Positions 1 to 6,160 of a DNA stretch of 6,160 bases are shown piece by piece; the first letter of the stretch is position 1, and the number at the start of each line of letters is the position of its first letter. Both the position numbers and the translations under genes were made by a program. The notes below the pieces were generated by a model that worked only from the letters and a program-made list of their open reading frames with translations, did not search any database and was not told the origin of the DNA. The DNA is from an uncultured Clostridium sp. (GTDB taxonomy: Bacteria > Bacillota_A > Clostridia > Lachnospirales > Lachnospiraceae), in the NCBI GenBank assembly GCA_947174825.1, contig CAMWKN010000107.1:1-6160 (forward strand). The letters are read 5' to 3'.

Positions 1-204
1 GTCTATAATGATACTACTTTTTGTGTAGCACAATCAAGGTAATATATAATAAAAATTATTATCACAATATACCAATTCTTGAAACCTGTGTCAAGCTTGA
101 GAAGTATCTTCGTTTTTTATTGTGCATATTGTTCATAGTAAATGTTTTGTGAAGATTTTCATTGTGAAAAATATGAAAAGTATAGAATCTGGAACGATGG
201 ATGG
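1..204. other. AT-rich upstream region without a recognisable gene
   Basis: No convincing coding sequence is seen on either strand. One + frame is open from base 1 to a TAA at 40-42, too short to tell whether it is the tail of an upstream gene. Two further perfect TATAAT hexamers occur at 4-9 and 45-50. The second has only a poor -35 match (TTGTGT at 21-26, 18 bp spacer). A perfect 10-bp palindrome, TCAAGCTTGA, lies at 91-100. A 4-bp stem (GAAG 101-104, CTTC 108-111) followed by TTTTTT at 113-118 could be a weak terminator of an upstream gene. TTGTGAA occurs at 147-153 and 162-168. No SAM-box or T-box consensus is visible. Confidence 0.5.
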
Positions 205-233
205 TTGAAAAAATAAAACAGTTAAGATATAAT
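205..233 (+). promoter_or_regulatory. sigma-A type promoter for the metY-like gene
   Basis: TTGAAA at 205-210 (5 of 6 matches to TTGACA) and a perfect TATAAT at 228-233 are separated by the ideal 17 bp. Transcription would begin near 240, giving a leader of about 55 nt. That is too short for a SAM riboswitch or T-box in this transcript. Any regulation would therefore more likely act through a DNA-binding protein. The absence of a gene between this site and the start codon at 296 supports the assignment. Confidence 0.72.
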
Positions 234-284
234 CGTAAGGTATTATGGTACATTGTGAGTAATATAAAAGTATATATCGAAATA

Positions 285-290
285 GGGAGG
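285..290 (+). promoter_or_regulatory. ribosome binding site of the metY-like gene
   Basis: GGGAGG lies 5 nt before the ATG at 296. It is a strong Shine-Dalgarno match and fixes the start, which also agrees with the usual N-terminus of this family (MSDYRINTKCVQAGY). Confidence 0.85.
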
Positions 291-295
291 ATAGT

Positions 296-1579
296 ATGAG
301 TGATTACAGAATAAATACAAAATGTGTACAGGCAGGATATACACCAGGAAATGGGGAACCACGTCAAATTCCTATTGTTCAGTCAACAACATTTAAATAT
401 GAAACCAGCGAGGATATGGGAAAGCTGTTTGATCTGGAGGCAGAGGGATATTTTTATACCAGATTGCAGAATCCAACGAATGATTATGTGGCAGCAAAGA
501 TTGCAGAGCTGGAGGGTGGAACGGCCGCTATGCTTACTTCTTCAGGACAGGCTGCTAATTTTTTTGCACTGTTTAATATCTGTGAATGTGGCAGTCATAT
601 TGTAGCGTCTTCTTCCATTTACGGGGGAACCTTTAATTTAATTTCCGTTACCATGAAAAAAATGGGGATTGATGTGACTTTTGTATCACCGGATTGTAGT
701 GAAGAAGAATTGAATGCGGCGTTTCAGGAGAATACCAGAGTTGTTTTTGGAGAGACGATTGCAAATCCGGCTCTTACTGTATTGGATATTGAGAAATTTG
801 CAAAGGCAGCCCATGAACACAGTGTGCCTTTGGTAGTGGATAATACCTTTCCTACTCCGGTAAACTGCAGACCGATTGAATGGGGGGCTGATATTGTCAC
901 ACATTCTACCACGAAATATATGGATGGACATGGTGCAGCAGTGGGTGGCGCTATTGTGGATAGTGGTAAATTTGATTGGATGGCACATGCAGATAAATAT
1001 CCAGGTCTGTGTACCCCGGATGACTCTTATCATGGCATTACTTATGCAGAGAAATTCGGAAAAGCAGGTGCATTTATTACTAAGTGTACGGCGCAGCTGA
1101 TGCGAGATTTTGGCTGTATTCAGTCACCACAGCATGCCTTTATTCTAAATTTAGGTTTAGAGTCTCTGCACGGACGCATGCCAAGGCATGAGGAAAATGG
1201 GCAGGCAGTGGCAGAATTCCTCCAGGAGCAGCCTCAGGTAAAATATGTCACCTATCCAGGACTACCAGGGAATGCCTATTATGAGATTGCCAAAAAATAT
1301 ATGCCAAATGGTGGCTGTGGTGTGGTGTCCTTTGAATTAGAAGGAGGTCGAGAGGCGGCAGAAAAGTTTATGAAGGCTTTGAAACTGGCTGCTATTGAAA
1401 CTCATGTGGCAGATGCCAGAACCTGTTGTTTAAATCCGGCGACATCTACCCATCGGCAGATGACAGAGGAGCAGCTAGAGGCAGCAGGAGTACCAGCTGG
1501 ATTGGTACGGATGTCCTGTGGTCTGGAGGATAAACAGGATTTGATTGATGATATTATGCAGGCACTTGCTGCTATCTAA
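296..1579 (+). CDS. metY: O-acetylhomoserine sulfhydrylase (aminocarboxypropyltransferase)
   Basis: This 427-residue, PLP-dependent cytoplasmic enzyme of the Cys/Met metabolism family is predicted to make homocysteine from O-acetylhomoserine and sulfide in the direct-sulfhydrylation route to methionine. The Schiff-base lysine is K207 in HSTTKYMDGHG. The YTR motif at 54-56 would bind the cofactor phosphate of the partner subunit. SSGQ at 82-85 contacts the phosphate, Y109 should stack on the PLP ring, D182 in VDNT would bind the pyridine nitrogen, and R405 in RMSCGLED the substrate carboxylate. The length matches MetY (about 425-430) rather than MetB/MetC (about 380-400), and the segment HGITYAEKFGKAGAFITK is typical of MetY. 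It has its own promoter and leads a probable operon. Some relatives act as cystathionine gamma-synthase, methionine gamma-lyase or cysteine synthase, so the family call is firm but the exact substrate is inferred. Confidence 0.92.
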   Translation: MSDYRINTKCVQAGYTPGNGEPRQIPIVQSTTFKYETSEDMGKLFDLEAEGYFYTRLQNPTNDYVAAKIAELEGGTAAMLTSSGQAANFFALFNICECGSHIVASSSIYGGTFNLISVTMKKMGIDVTFVSPDCSEEELNAAFQENTRVVFGETIANPALTVLDIEKFAKAAHEHSVPLVVDNTFPTPVNCRPIEWGADIVTHSTTKYMDGHGAAVGGAIVDSGKFDWMAHADKYPGLCTPDDSYHGITYAEKFGKAGAFITKCTAQLMRDFGCIQSPQHAFILNLGLESLHGRMPRHEENGQAVAEFLQEQPQVKYVTYPGLPGNAYYEIAKKYMPNGGCGVVSFELEGGREAAEKFMKALKLAAIETHVADARTCCLNPATSTHRQMTEEQLEAAGVPAGLVRMSCGLEDKQDLIDDIMQALAAI

Positions 1580-1597
1580 TACGAGGGATCATTAGAT
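1574..1597 (+). repeat. inverted repeat spanning the metY stop codon
   Basis: ATCTAAT (1574-1580) and ATTAGAT (1591-1597) form a perfect 7-bp stem with a 10-nt loop, and the stop codon at 1577-1579 lies inside the 5' arm. The stem is AT-rich and is followed by TAATATAAAAT rather than a T tract, so it does not look like an intrinsic terminator. It may have no function. Confidence 0.35.
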
Positions 1598-1608
1598 TAA
1601 TATAAAAT

Positions 1609-1614
1609 GGGAGA
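1609..1614 (+). promoter_or_regulatory. ribosome binding site of the membrane protein gene
   Basis: GGGAGA is followed by a 5-nt AT spacer and the ATG at 1620. It supports this start and resembles the sites before the metY-like and patB-like genes in sequence and spacing. Confidence 0.8.
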
Positions 1615-1619
1615 TAATT

Positions 1620-3353
1620 ATGAAACAAAGTAGTTTAAAAAACAAAATACTTCATTTTGTAAAAAAACATGATGTCGTATTTATGTCATTTATATTTAAT
1701 TCTATTATTTTGTTTATTATGCTTCTCTTTTTTGAACCTACATATTTCCCTTATGATGATGTTGCAATGTGTAATTTAGTTGACGGTTCAAAGGGGACAT
1801 ATGATCCGCATCTTATTTTTATTAATTGTGTAATTGGTTATTTGTTGAAATGGTTGTATATGACCTTTTCTGTAGTGCCATGGTATACTGTGTTGCAGTA
1901 TGTGATTATTTTTGTATCTCAGATGGTTTTAACACATATTATGTGGAGAAGAATGCCGGCTGCCTATTGTCGTTGTGCATTTTTAGCTTTATTAATATTT
2001 GTTTCTTATCATAATTATATCTTGCTACAATTTTCTAGAACAGCAACCATTGCCACTATAGCAGGTGTTTTAGCGTTGTTAAATGGTTTCTTTGAAAAAA
2101 AATGGTCGGTAAAATGGTTGGCTTGTGGTTATTTATTAGCATTAGTAGGAGCCTGGTATCGTATTATGCAGTTTATGGTAGTGACCGCTTTGCTGAGTGG
2201 AATTGGATTGTACTATTTTTTATGTCTTATCAAGAAAGAAAAGCATTGGAAAAGATATTTAGTTCAGAATATTGGTGTTTTTGCTATACTGTTTGTATTA
2301 GTTTTTGGTTTTTATTATTGGGATCAACAGCAGTATACTTCACAGGAGTGGCAGGACTATAAAGAATTTAACACCTTGCGTTCGGAATTATGGGACTATG
2401 GTTTTCCGGATTATCAAAAGTATCAAAAAGAATACAATGATTTAGGGCTTGACGATATTACAGTATCTTTATTTCAGCGCTGGCAGAGTTTAGATCCAGA
2501 TCGATTGACAATAGATGTTTTTCAGAAATTGGTAGATCTGAAAGATCCCAAAAAAATTGACGGAGAATTTTGGAAAGGGTTTGCTAAAGCTATGTTTTTT
2601 AACATTTATCAAATCCCTGCATTTTTCCTTGCTGTGTTTTCTGTGATATTATGGCTTGTTTTTAATAAACGATCCCGAATAGAAACAATAACCGTTATAT
2701 ATGAAATATGTATGATTATTTTAATATATATTTATCTATATTATCAGGGGAGATATTTTAAGGATCGTGTTGACATGGGCTTATGGCTTTCTGTTGCCCT
2801 GGTAGTATTTTGGCTGTTAGAGAAAAAGAATGCTGCATTTTCGCTTCAAGCTGGGGTCGTCACCTGTTCAATCCTGGTTATTGTTAGTTTATATTTTGCC
2901 TATCCTAGATTTAAGGCGAACCTTAATTATGACGATAAAAAAGCAAAATGTGAGCAGATTGAGGAGTTAGGGCAGGATAAGGAGCATTTGTATTTAACAA
3001 AATTATTGTGCGTTAGGGTAGAAACAGGTTATGGTCCCTTAGACCGTTTGCCAGAGAATGTGATTGCCAATTTATGCCCTATGGGTGGCTGGACTTCCCG
3101 GTCTGCTTCTGATAATGAAATATTAAAACGATACAATATAAGAAATCCGTATAAAGACATGATTAATAATGAAAAAGTATATCTGGTTGACAATGATATT
3201 AAAACTACGATAGCATATATTCAGAAATGGTATTCACCAGATGCGAAAGCGGAAAAGGTGAAAGAAATCGTGGGATGTCCTGTATATAAAATTGTGGAAA
3301 AGCAGGAAGAAAAAAAGTCGGATAAAAAGTCGGTTGCGGATGAAGAAACGTGA
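1620..3353 (+). CDS. polytopic membrane protein, GT-C glycosyltransferase-like
   Basis: This 577-residue protein has about 10-11 hydrophobic segments, at roughly 19-38, 65-83, 86-107, 117-136, 140-157, 163-203 (one or two), 215-234, 326-349, 357-374, 384-400 and 407-427. Between the seventh and eighth is a large hydrophilic loop (about 235-325), and a soluble tail follows (about 430-577). The motif PYDDVAM (D46, D47) sits just after the first membrane segment. A paired acidic motif in the first outside loop is a hallmark of GT-C enzymes, which transfer sugars from polyprenyl-phosphate donors. The pieces DPHLIFIN at 62-69, VPWY at 86-89 and YGFPDY at 260-265 resemble an uncharacterised Clostridia membrane family that I remember but cannot name. 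The tail ends in a charged stretch with the repeat KKSDKKS. A role in cell-surface glycan or teichoic-acid decoration is inferred. The gene lies between two sulfur-metabolism genes and looks AT-richer than they do. The CDS is certain; the function is not. Confidence 0.75.
   Translation: MKQSSLKNKILHFVKKHDVVFMSFIFNSIILFIMLLFFEPTYFPYDDVAMCNLVDGSKGTYDPHLIFINCVIGYLLKWLYMTFSVVPWYTVLQYVIIFVSQMVLTHIMWRRMPAAYCRCAFLALLIFVSYHNYILLQFSRTATIATIAGVLALLNGFFEKKWSVKWLACGYLLALVGAWYRIMQFMVVTALLSGIGLYYFLCLIKKEKHWKRYLVQNIGVFAILFVLVFGFYYWDQQQYTSQEWQDYKEFNTLRSELWDYGFPDYQKYQKEYNDLGLDDITVSLFQRWQSLDPDRLTIDVFQKLVDLKDPKKIDGEFWKGFAKAMFFNIYQIPAFFLAVFSVILWLVFNKRSRIETITVIYEICMIILIYIYLYYQGRYFKDRVDMGLWLSVALVVFWLLEKKNAAFSLQAGVVTCSILVIVSLYFAYPRFKANLNYDDKKAKCEQIEELGQDKEHLYLTKLLCVRVETGYGPLDRLPENVIANLCPMGGWTSRSASDNEILKRYNIRNPYKDMINNEKVYLVDNDIKTTIAYIQKWYSPDAKAEKVKEIVGCPVYKIVEKQEEKKSDKKSVADEET
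3312..3333 (+). repeat. short tandem repeat at the 3' end of the membrane protein gene
   Basis: AAAAAGTCGG occurs at 3312-3321 and again at 3324-3333, a 12-nt period encoding KKSDKKS. A run of seven A (3310-3316) precedes it. The repeat preserves the frame and lies in a charged, probably disordered tail, so changes in copy number would be tolerated. Confidence 0.6.
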
Positions 3354-3404
3354 TCGCTAATATAGAATTTCATAAAAATAGAATTGTTTTATCAAACAGA
3401 GAAT

Positions 3405-3410
3405 GGGAGA
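3405..3410 (+). promoter_or_regulatory. ribosome binding site that sets the patB-like start
   Basis: GGGAGA lies 5 nt before the ATG at 3416, the same layout as before the membrane protein gene. It favours ATG 3416 over the in-frame GTG at 3350. That GTG overlaps the previous stop codon, and the purine-rich GAAGAAA just before it is a poor site. Confidence 0.8.
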
Positions 3411-3415
3411 ATGTT

Positions 3416-4585
3416 ATGTATGATTTTGATGAATTAGTAGACCGCAGGGGGAGTTATTCCTTGAAGTGGGATGTAGGGAAACAGGAACTGCCAATGTGGG
3501 TGGCAGATATGGATTTTAAGACGGCGCCGGAAATTCGTGCTGCCATCGAAAAACGCGCCATACATGGAATTTTTGGCTATACGATTATTCCGGATGAATG
3601 GTACGAAGCATATATGTATTGGTGGAAGCAATATCATAACGTGGAGATACAGAAAGATTGGCTGGTATATAGTAGTGGTGTTATTCCGGCAATTTCCAGT
3701 GCGATACGTAAATTAACCACTCCTGGGGAAAATGTATTGCTTCAGACACCGGTATATAATACATTTTTTAATTCTATCATAAATAATGGTAGAAATGTGG
3801 TGGAATGTCCACTACAGTATAAAGACTATATTTACAAAATTGACTTTGAACAATTAGAACAGGAGCTGGCAGATCCTCAGACCAGCATGATGATTTTATG
3901 TAATCCTCATAATCCAGTGGGAAAAATATGGGATAGGGATACTTTGGCAAGAATTGGAGATCTATGTGCCAAGTACCATGTTATTGTGTTGTCGGATGAA
4001 ATTCATTGTGATTTGGTTGCGCCAGGAATGGAGTATACTCCATTTGTCAGCGTGTCTGAGAATTGCCGCCGTAACAGCATTAGCCTGTGGGCTCCAACCA
4101 AAAGCTTTAATCTGGCTGGTTTGCAGACAGCTGCAGCTGTTGTTCCGGATCCGGTATTGCGGCACAGGCTGTGGAGAGGGATCAATACAGACGAGGTTGG
4201 TGAACCGAATGCGTTTGCCATTGATGCTACCATTGCTGCCTTTCATGATGGACGTTCCTGGTTAGAGGCATTACAGGGATATCTACAGGAAAACAAGCTC
4301 TATGTGAGTCGCTTTTTGGATAGTGAATTGAAGCAGATGCGAGTAGTTTCTACAGATGCAACCTATCTATTATGGTTAGATTGTGAGAGACTGGCTGGCA
4401 GTGTGTCCCGATTTGTTGATTATCTGCGGGAAAGTACGGGCTTATACATTATGGATGGCAAGGAATATGGACAGGCAGGAACCGGATTTCTGCGTATGAA
4501 TATAGCCTGCCCTAAAGCTCTGGTACAAGATGGTATGGAGCGTTTGAAAACAGCAGTTTTGCGTTATGACATCATTTCCCGTTAA
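3416..4585 (+). CDS. patB: MalY/PatB-type cystathionine beta-lyase (C-S lyase)
   Basis: This 389-residue fold-type I aminotransferase-family enzyme is predicted to catalyse PLP-dependent beta-elimination on cystathionine, cysteine or other S-substituted cysteines, giving pyruvate, ammonia and a thiol or sulfide. The PLP lysine is K229 in APTKSFNLAG. NPHNPVG (163-169) and D194 in SDEIHCDL are the cofactor-binding motifs, and FLRMNIACP near the C-terminus carries the carboxylate-binding arginine. The opening YDFDELVDRRGSYSLKWD is the classic family N-terminus, which supports the start at 3416. A GTG start at 3350 would add 22 residues with no family resemblance. The length matches the usual ~390. 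The gene follows the membrane protein gene by 62 bp with no visible terminator. Pairing with metY fits methionine synthesis or sulfide recycling. E. coli MalY also represses MalT, but nothing here suggests that role. The symbol is a family-level name. Confidence 0.9.
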   Translation: MYDFDELVDRRGSYSLKWDVGKQELPMWVADMDFKTAPEIRAAIEKRAIHGIFGYTIIPDEWYEAYMYWWKQYHNVEIQKDWLVYSSGVIPAISSAIRKLTTPGENVLLQTPVYNTFFNSIINNGRNVVECPLQYKDYIYKIDFEQLEQELADPQTSMMILCNPHNPVGKIWDRDTLARIGDLCAKYHVIVLSDEIHCDLVAPGMEYTPFVSVSENCRRNSISLWAPTKSFNLAGLQTAAAVVPDPVLRHRLWRGINTDEVGEPNAFAIDATIAAFHDGRSWLEALQGYLQENKLYVSRFLDSELKQMRVVSTDATYLLWLDCERLAGSVSRFVDYLRESTGLYIMDGKEYGQAGTGFLRMNIACPKALVQDGMERLKTAVLRYDIISR

Positions 4586-4622
4586 AGTTTATCTTCTATT
4601 TTTGAGGGATTTATGATAAACT
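4586..4622 (+). repeat. inverted repeat directly after the patB-like stop
   Basis: AGTTTATC (4586-4593) and GATAAACT (4615-4622) are perfect 8-bp arms separated by 21 nt. The 5' arm begins at the first base after the stop codon. No T tract follows, so an intrinsic terminator is doubtful. TATGAT at 4612-4617, inside the 3' arm, could be a -10 element for the next gene, but the -35 match is poor. Confidence 0.4.
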
Positions 4623-4645
4623 ATTGATGGATTGTTTGTGTCAAG

Positions 4646-4662
4646 GTTAGGCATAGCCTAAC
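4646..4662 (+). promoter_or_regulatory. GC-rich hairpin in the leader of the DUF5717-like gene
   Basis: GTTAGGC (4646-4652) and GCCTAAC (4656-4662) form a perfect 7-bp stem with an ATA loop, extendable by a G-U pair (4645 with 4663). It is the most stable small hairpin I found in the intergenic DNA of this window. No T run follows directly (next bases TGTTAGAGC), so it fits an operator, a leader element or a poor terminator better than a standard terminator. It ends 21 nt before the next ribosome binding site. Confidence 0.5.
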
Positions 4663-4683
4663 TGTTAGAGCTTTTGCCAGTGT

Positions 4684-4688
4684 GGAGG
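4684..4688 (+). promoter_or_regulatory. ribosome binding site of the DUF5717-like gene
   Basis: GGAGG lies 6 nt before the ATG at 4695 and fixes that start. The overlapping AGGCTA (4686-4691) is complementary to TAGCCT (4654-4659) in the upstream hairpin. Confidence 0.8.
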
Positions 4689-4694
4689 CTAAAC

Positions 4695-6160
4695 ATGAGG
4701 GATAAGATCAATCAGTTAGCAGATGGAATATTTGAATATAAACAACCTGAGGTGGTGGTCAGACCAGAAGAACTGAAATTGGAGGTAGAGGCTGGCTCTC
4801 ACTACCAGGGTTCTTTTGAGGTATCTGATATTAGAAAACATATGGTGAAGGGAGAAGTTACGACGGATTCTCCCTATCTTACTATATCGGAGCCCGCTTT
4901 TCATGGCTTAGAGAATGAGATTTCCTATGATTTTGACGCAGAAAACATTGATTATGATACAACCATAAAGGGAACCTTTCAGATTATTTCGGATTGTGGT
5001 GTACGAAGTGTTCCGTTTCAGGCACATATTAGCATGAAGTCACTGGTGGAAAATGAGGATGAGCCACTGGATTACCCAATGCATCTCAAAGTGAAACGTC
5101 GTGCAATTCAATTTGATCATTGTGTAGCTCCGGTGGATGAAAAAATTGTTATCAGTAGTGACCGCATCGGAGATTGTGAGATTCGTATTCATTCGGATGC
5201 CGCTTTTGCCATACCAGAGAAAACCAAAATTACAGAAGGGGATTTTCAAGGGAAAAAGTGTACCATTCCACTGAAAATTGATCCGGAGAAAATGGCAGTT
5301 GGCAAGAATTTTGCACGGATTCAGATTCATTCCATTAGTCAAACGCTGGAGGTGACGGTTACGGCGGTTAAGCCGGGTTCCTCTCATGAGCAGGTACTAA
5401 AAAACAAGAGACGTCAGCGGTCCTTGCATCAGATGATTAAAAGGCATATTGATTTCTCTATGGAACGTCTGCCGTTAGAAGATTATGTGTTGGAGATGAA
5501 ACGGCTGTTGAAAAATGGCGGTTTCAAAGGGGACAGCCTGCAAACTAGATTATATCGATTGCATTTGGCGGTTCTGGATGGGAATACCAGTCAGGTCAAT
5601 CGGGAATTAGAGAGCATGGAGTCCCAGATTGAGGTATTGCATCGGGAAGAACCGGTGATTTATGCCGCATACTATTATCTAAAAGGAATCTGGTCTGATG
5701 ATGATTCAGTGGTGGAGGATTGTACTCACAGAATTAAAGAAAGTTACGAGAAACAGGGAAAGCACTGGCAGGCAATGTGGTTTCTACTGTATCTGGATCC
5801 GAAAATGCATTCCTCCCAGAATAAATTAACGGCGATTCTGGAACAGTTAGAAGCGGGCTGCAGCAGTCCGGTCTTGTATTTGGAAGCGTGTCAGATTCTC
5901 AATGAATCACCACAATATTTAACCAAACTAAAACCGCAGATGGGAGAAATCCTGCACTGGGGTTGCAAGAAGCAGTATTTAACACGAGAACTGGCATTGC
6001 GCTATGTCTATCTAATCAGGAAGATCAAGAATTATTCTGCCAGAGTCCTACAGGATTTGATTTTATTATATGATTCCTTTCCGGAGGATGAGGTTCTGAC
6101 AGAGATTTGTAAAATGCTCATGAAAGGGCAGCGTACCTCTCAGGACGCCTTTACATGGTA
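4695..6160 (+). CDS. DUF5717-like large protein, 5' part only
   Basis: The frame is open from the ATG to the window edge (488 codons plus 2 bases), so the C-terminus is missing. The beginning, MRDKINQLADGIFEYKQPEV, resembles DUF5717 proteins of Lachnospiraceae; this is from memory, as is my recollection that they exceed 1,000 residues. There is no signal peptide or membrane segment in the visible part, so it is probably cytoplasmic unless the missing part says otherwise. Residues about 20-116 and 125-226 have the alternating strand pattern of two beta-sandwich (Ig-like) modules, the second ending in QTLEVTVTAVKP. From about 230 on, amphipathic helices with many Leu, Tyr and Trp (for example AAYYYLKGIW and AMWFLLYLD) suggest a TPR-like alpha-solenoid used for protein binding. 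No catalytic motif is visible. It may be transcribed separately from the upstream genes, since the 109-bp gap holds two inverted repeats. Function unknown. Confidence 0.75.
   Translation, partial: MRDKINQLADGIFEYKQPEVVVRPEELKLEVEAGSHYQGSFEVSDIRKHMVKGEVTTDSPYLTISEPAFHGLENEISYDFDAENIDYDTTIKGTFQIISDCGVRSVPFQAHISMKSLVENEDEPLDYPMHLKVKRRAIQFDHCVAPVDEKIVISSDRIGDCEIRIHSDAAFAIPEKTKITEGDFQGKKCTIPLKIDPEKMAVGKNFARIQIHSISQTLEVTVTAVKPGSSHEQVLKNKRRQRSLHQMIKRHIDFSMERLPLEDYVLEMKRLLKNGGFKGDSLQTRLYRLHLAVLDGNTSQVNRELESMESQIEVLHREEPVIYAAYYYLKGIWSDDDSVVEDCTHRIKESYEKQGKHWQAMWFLLYLDPKMHSSQNKLTAILEQLEAGCSSPVLYLEACQILNESPQYLTKLKPQMGEILHWGCKKQYLTRELALRYVYLIRKIKNYSARVLQDLILLYDSFPEDEVLTEICKMLMKGQRTSQDAFTW

Noticed and set aside
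101..119. Possible intrinsic terminator (GAAG-TAT-CTTC then TTTTTT)
   Set aside because: The stem has only 4 bp. It could end an upstream transcript, but the strength is too low to list as a terminator.
1..295. SAM riboswitch or T-box leader ahead of metY
   Set aside because: No S-box core or T-box GGGTGGTACC-like sequence is present, and the predicted leader from the 205-233 promoter is only about 55 nt.
62..367. Minus-strand open frame of 101 codons over the upstream region and metY start
   Set aside because: It covers the best promoter and ribosome binding site on the + strand, has a low-complexity Ile/Tyr/His/Thr-rich product, and resembles no family I know.
686..1033. Minus-strand open frames inside metY
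   Set aside because: They lie opposite a highly conserved enzyme sequence, and their products look like out-of-frame translations.
1601..1606. TATAAA as a -10 element for the membrane protein gene
   Set aside because: No -35-like sequence lies at a suitable distance (AATACG at 17 bp).
3311..3317. A_AAA_AAG slippery heptamer in frame near the end of the membrane protein gene
   Set aside because: It is the classic -1 frameshift sequence, but the -1 frame stops at TAA 3323-3325, losing only about ten residues of charged tail. I see no downstream structure, so it is probably just lysine codons.
3954..4265. Overlapping open frames on both strands inside the patB-like gene
   Set aside because: They overlap the conserved PLP-binding core of the real gene and have no recognisable product.
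5040..5387. Minus-strand open frame of 115 codons inside the DUF5717-like gene
   Set aside because: The + strand frame is continuous from 4695 to the edge with a good ribosome binding site; the minus product is unrecognisable.

Overview
The window looks like a chromosomal segment from a low-GC anaerobic Firmicute, most likely a gut Lachnospiraceae. The reasons are the strong GGGAGG/GGGAGA ribosome binding sites, the AT-rich intergenic DNA, a MetY-type protein close to those I know from that family, and a last gene resembling DUF5717, a family I associate mainly with Lachnospiraceae. This placement is inferred from recognition, not from a search.

All four genes are on the + strand. Bases 1-295 form an AT-rich upstream region ending in a near-consensus sigma-A promoter (TTGAAA, 17 bp, TATAAT at 205-233). 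Next come an O-acetylhomoserine sulfhydrylase (metY-type, 296-1579), a polytopic membrane protein with GT-C glycosyltransferase-like features (1620-3353), and a MalY/PatB-type C-S lyase (3416-4585). The gaps between these three are 40 and 62 bp. I see no convincing terminator or internal promoter in them, so one transcript is plausible. After a 109-bp gap with two inverted repeats comes the 5' part of a large DUF5717-like gene (4695 to beyond 6160).

The two PLP enzymes belong to the same sulfur amino acid network. MetY joins O-acetylhomoserine to sulfide to give homocysteine. The PatB-type lyase breaks C-S bonds of cystathionine, cysteine or similar thiols, releasing homocysteine or sulfide that could feed methionine synthesis. 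The membrane protein between them has no obvious link to sulfur metabolism, has a lower GC content in the places I counted, and looks like a passenger or inserted gene. The DUF5717-like protein has two predicted beta-sandwich segments followed by a long helical-repeat region; its function is unknown.

I see no mobile element, CRISPR array, tRNA or rRNA, and no SAM-riboswitch or T-box signature. The window is mostly ordinary chromosome. The least explained parts are the membrane protein, the DUF5717-like gene and the possible RNA switch in that gene's leader.
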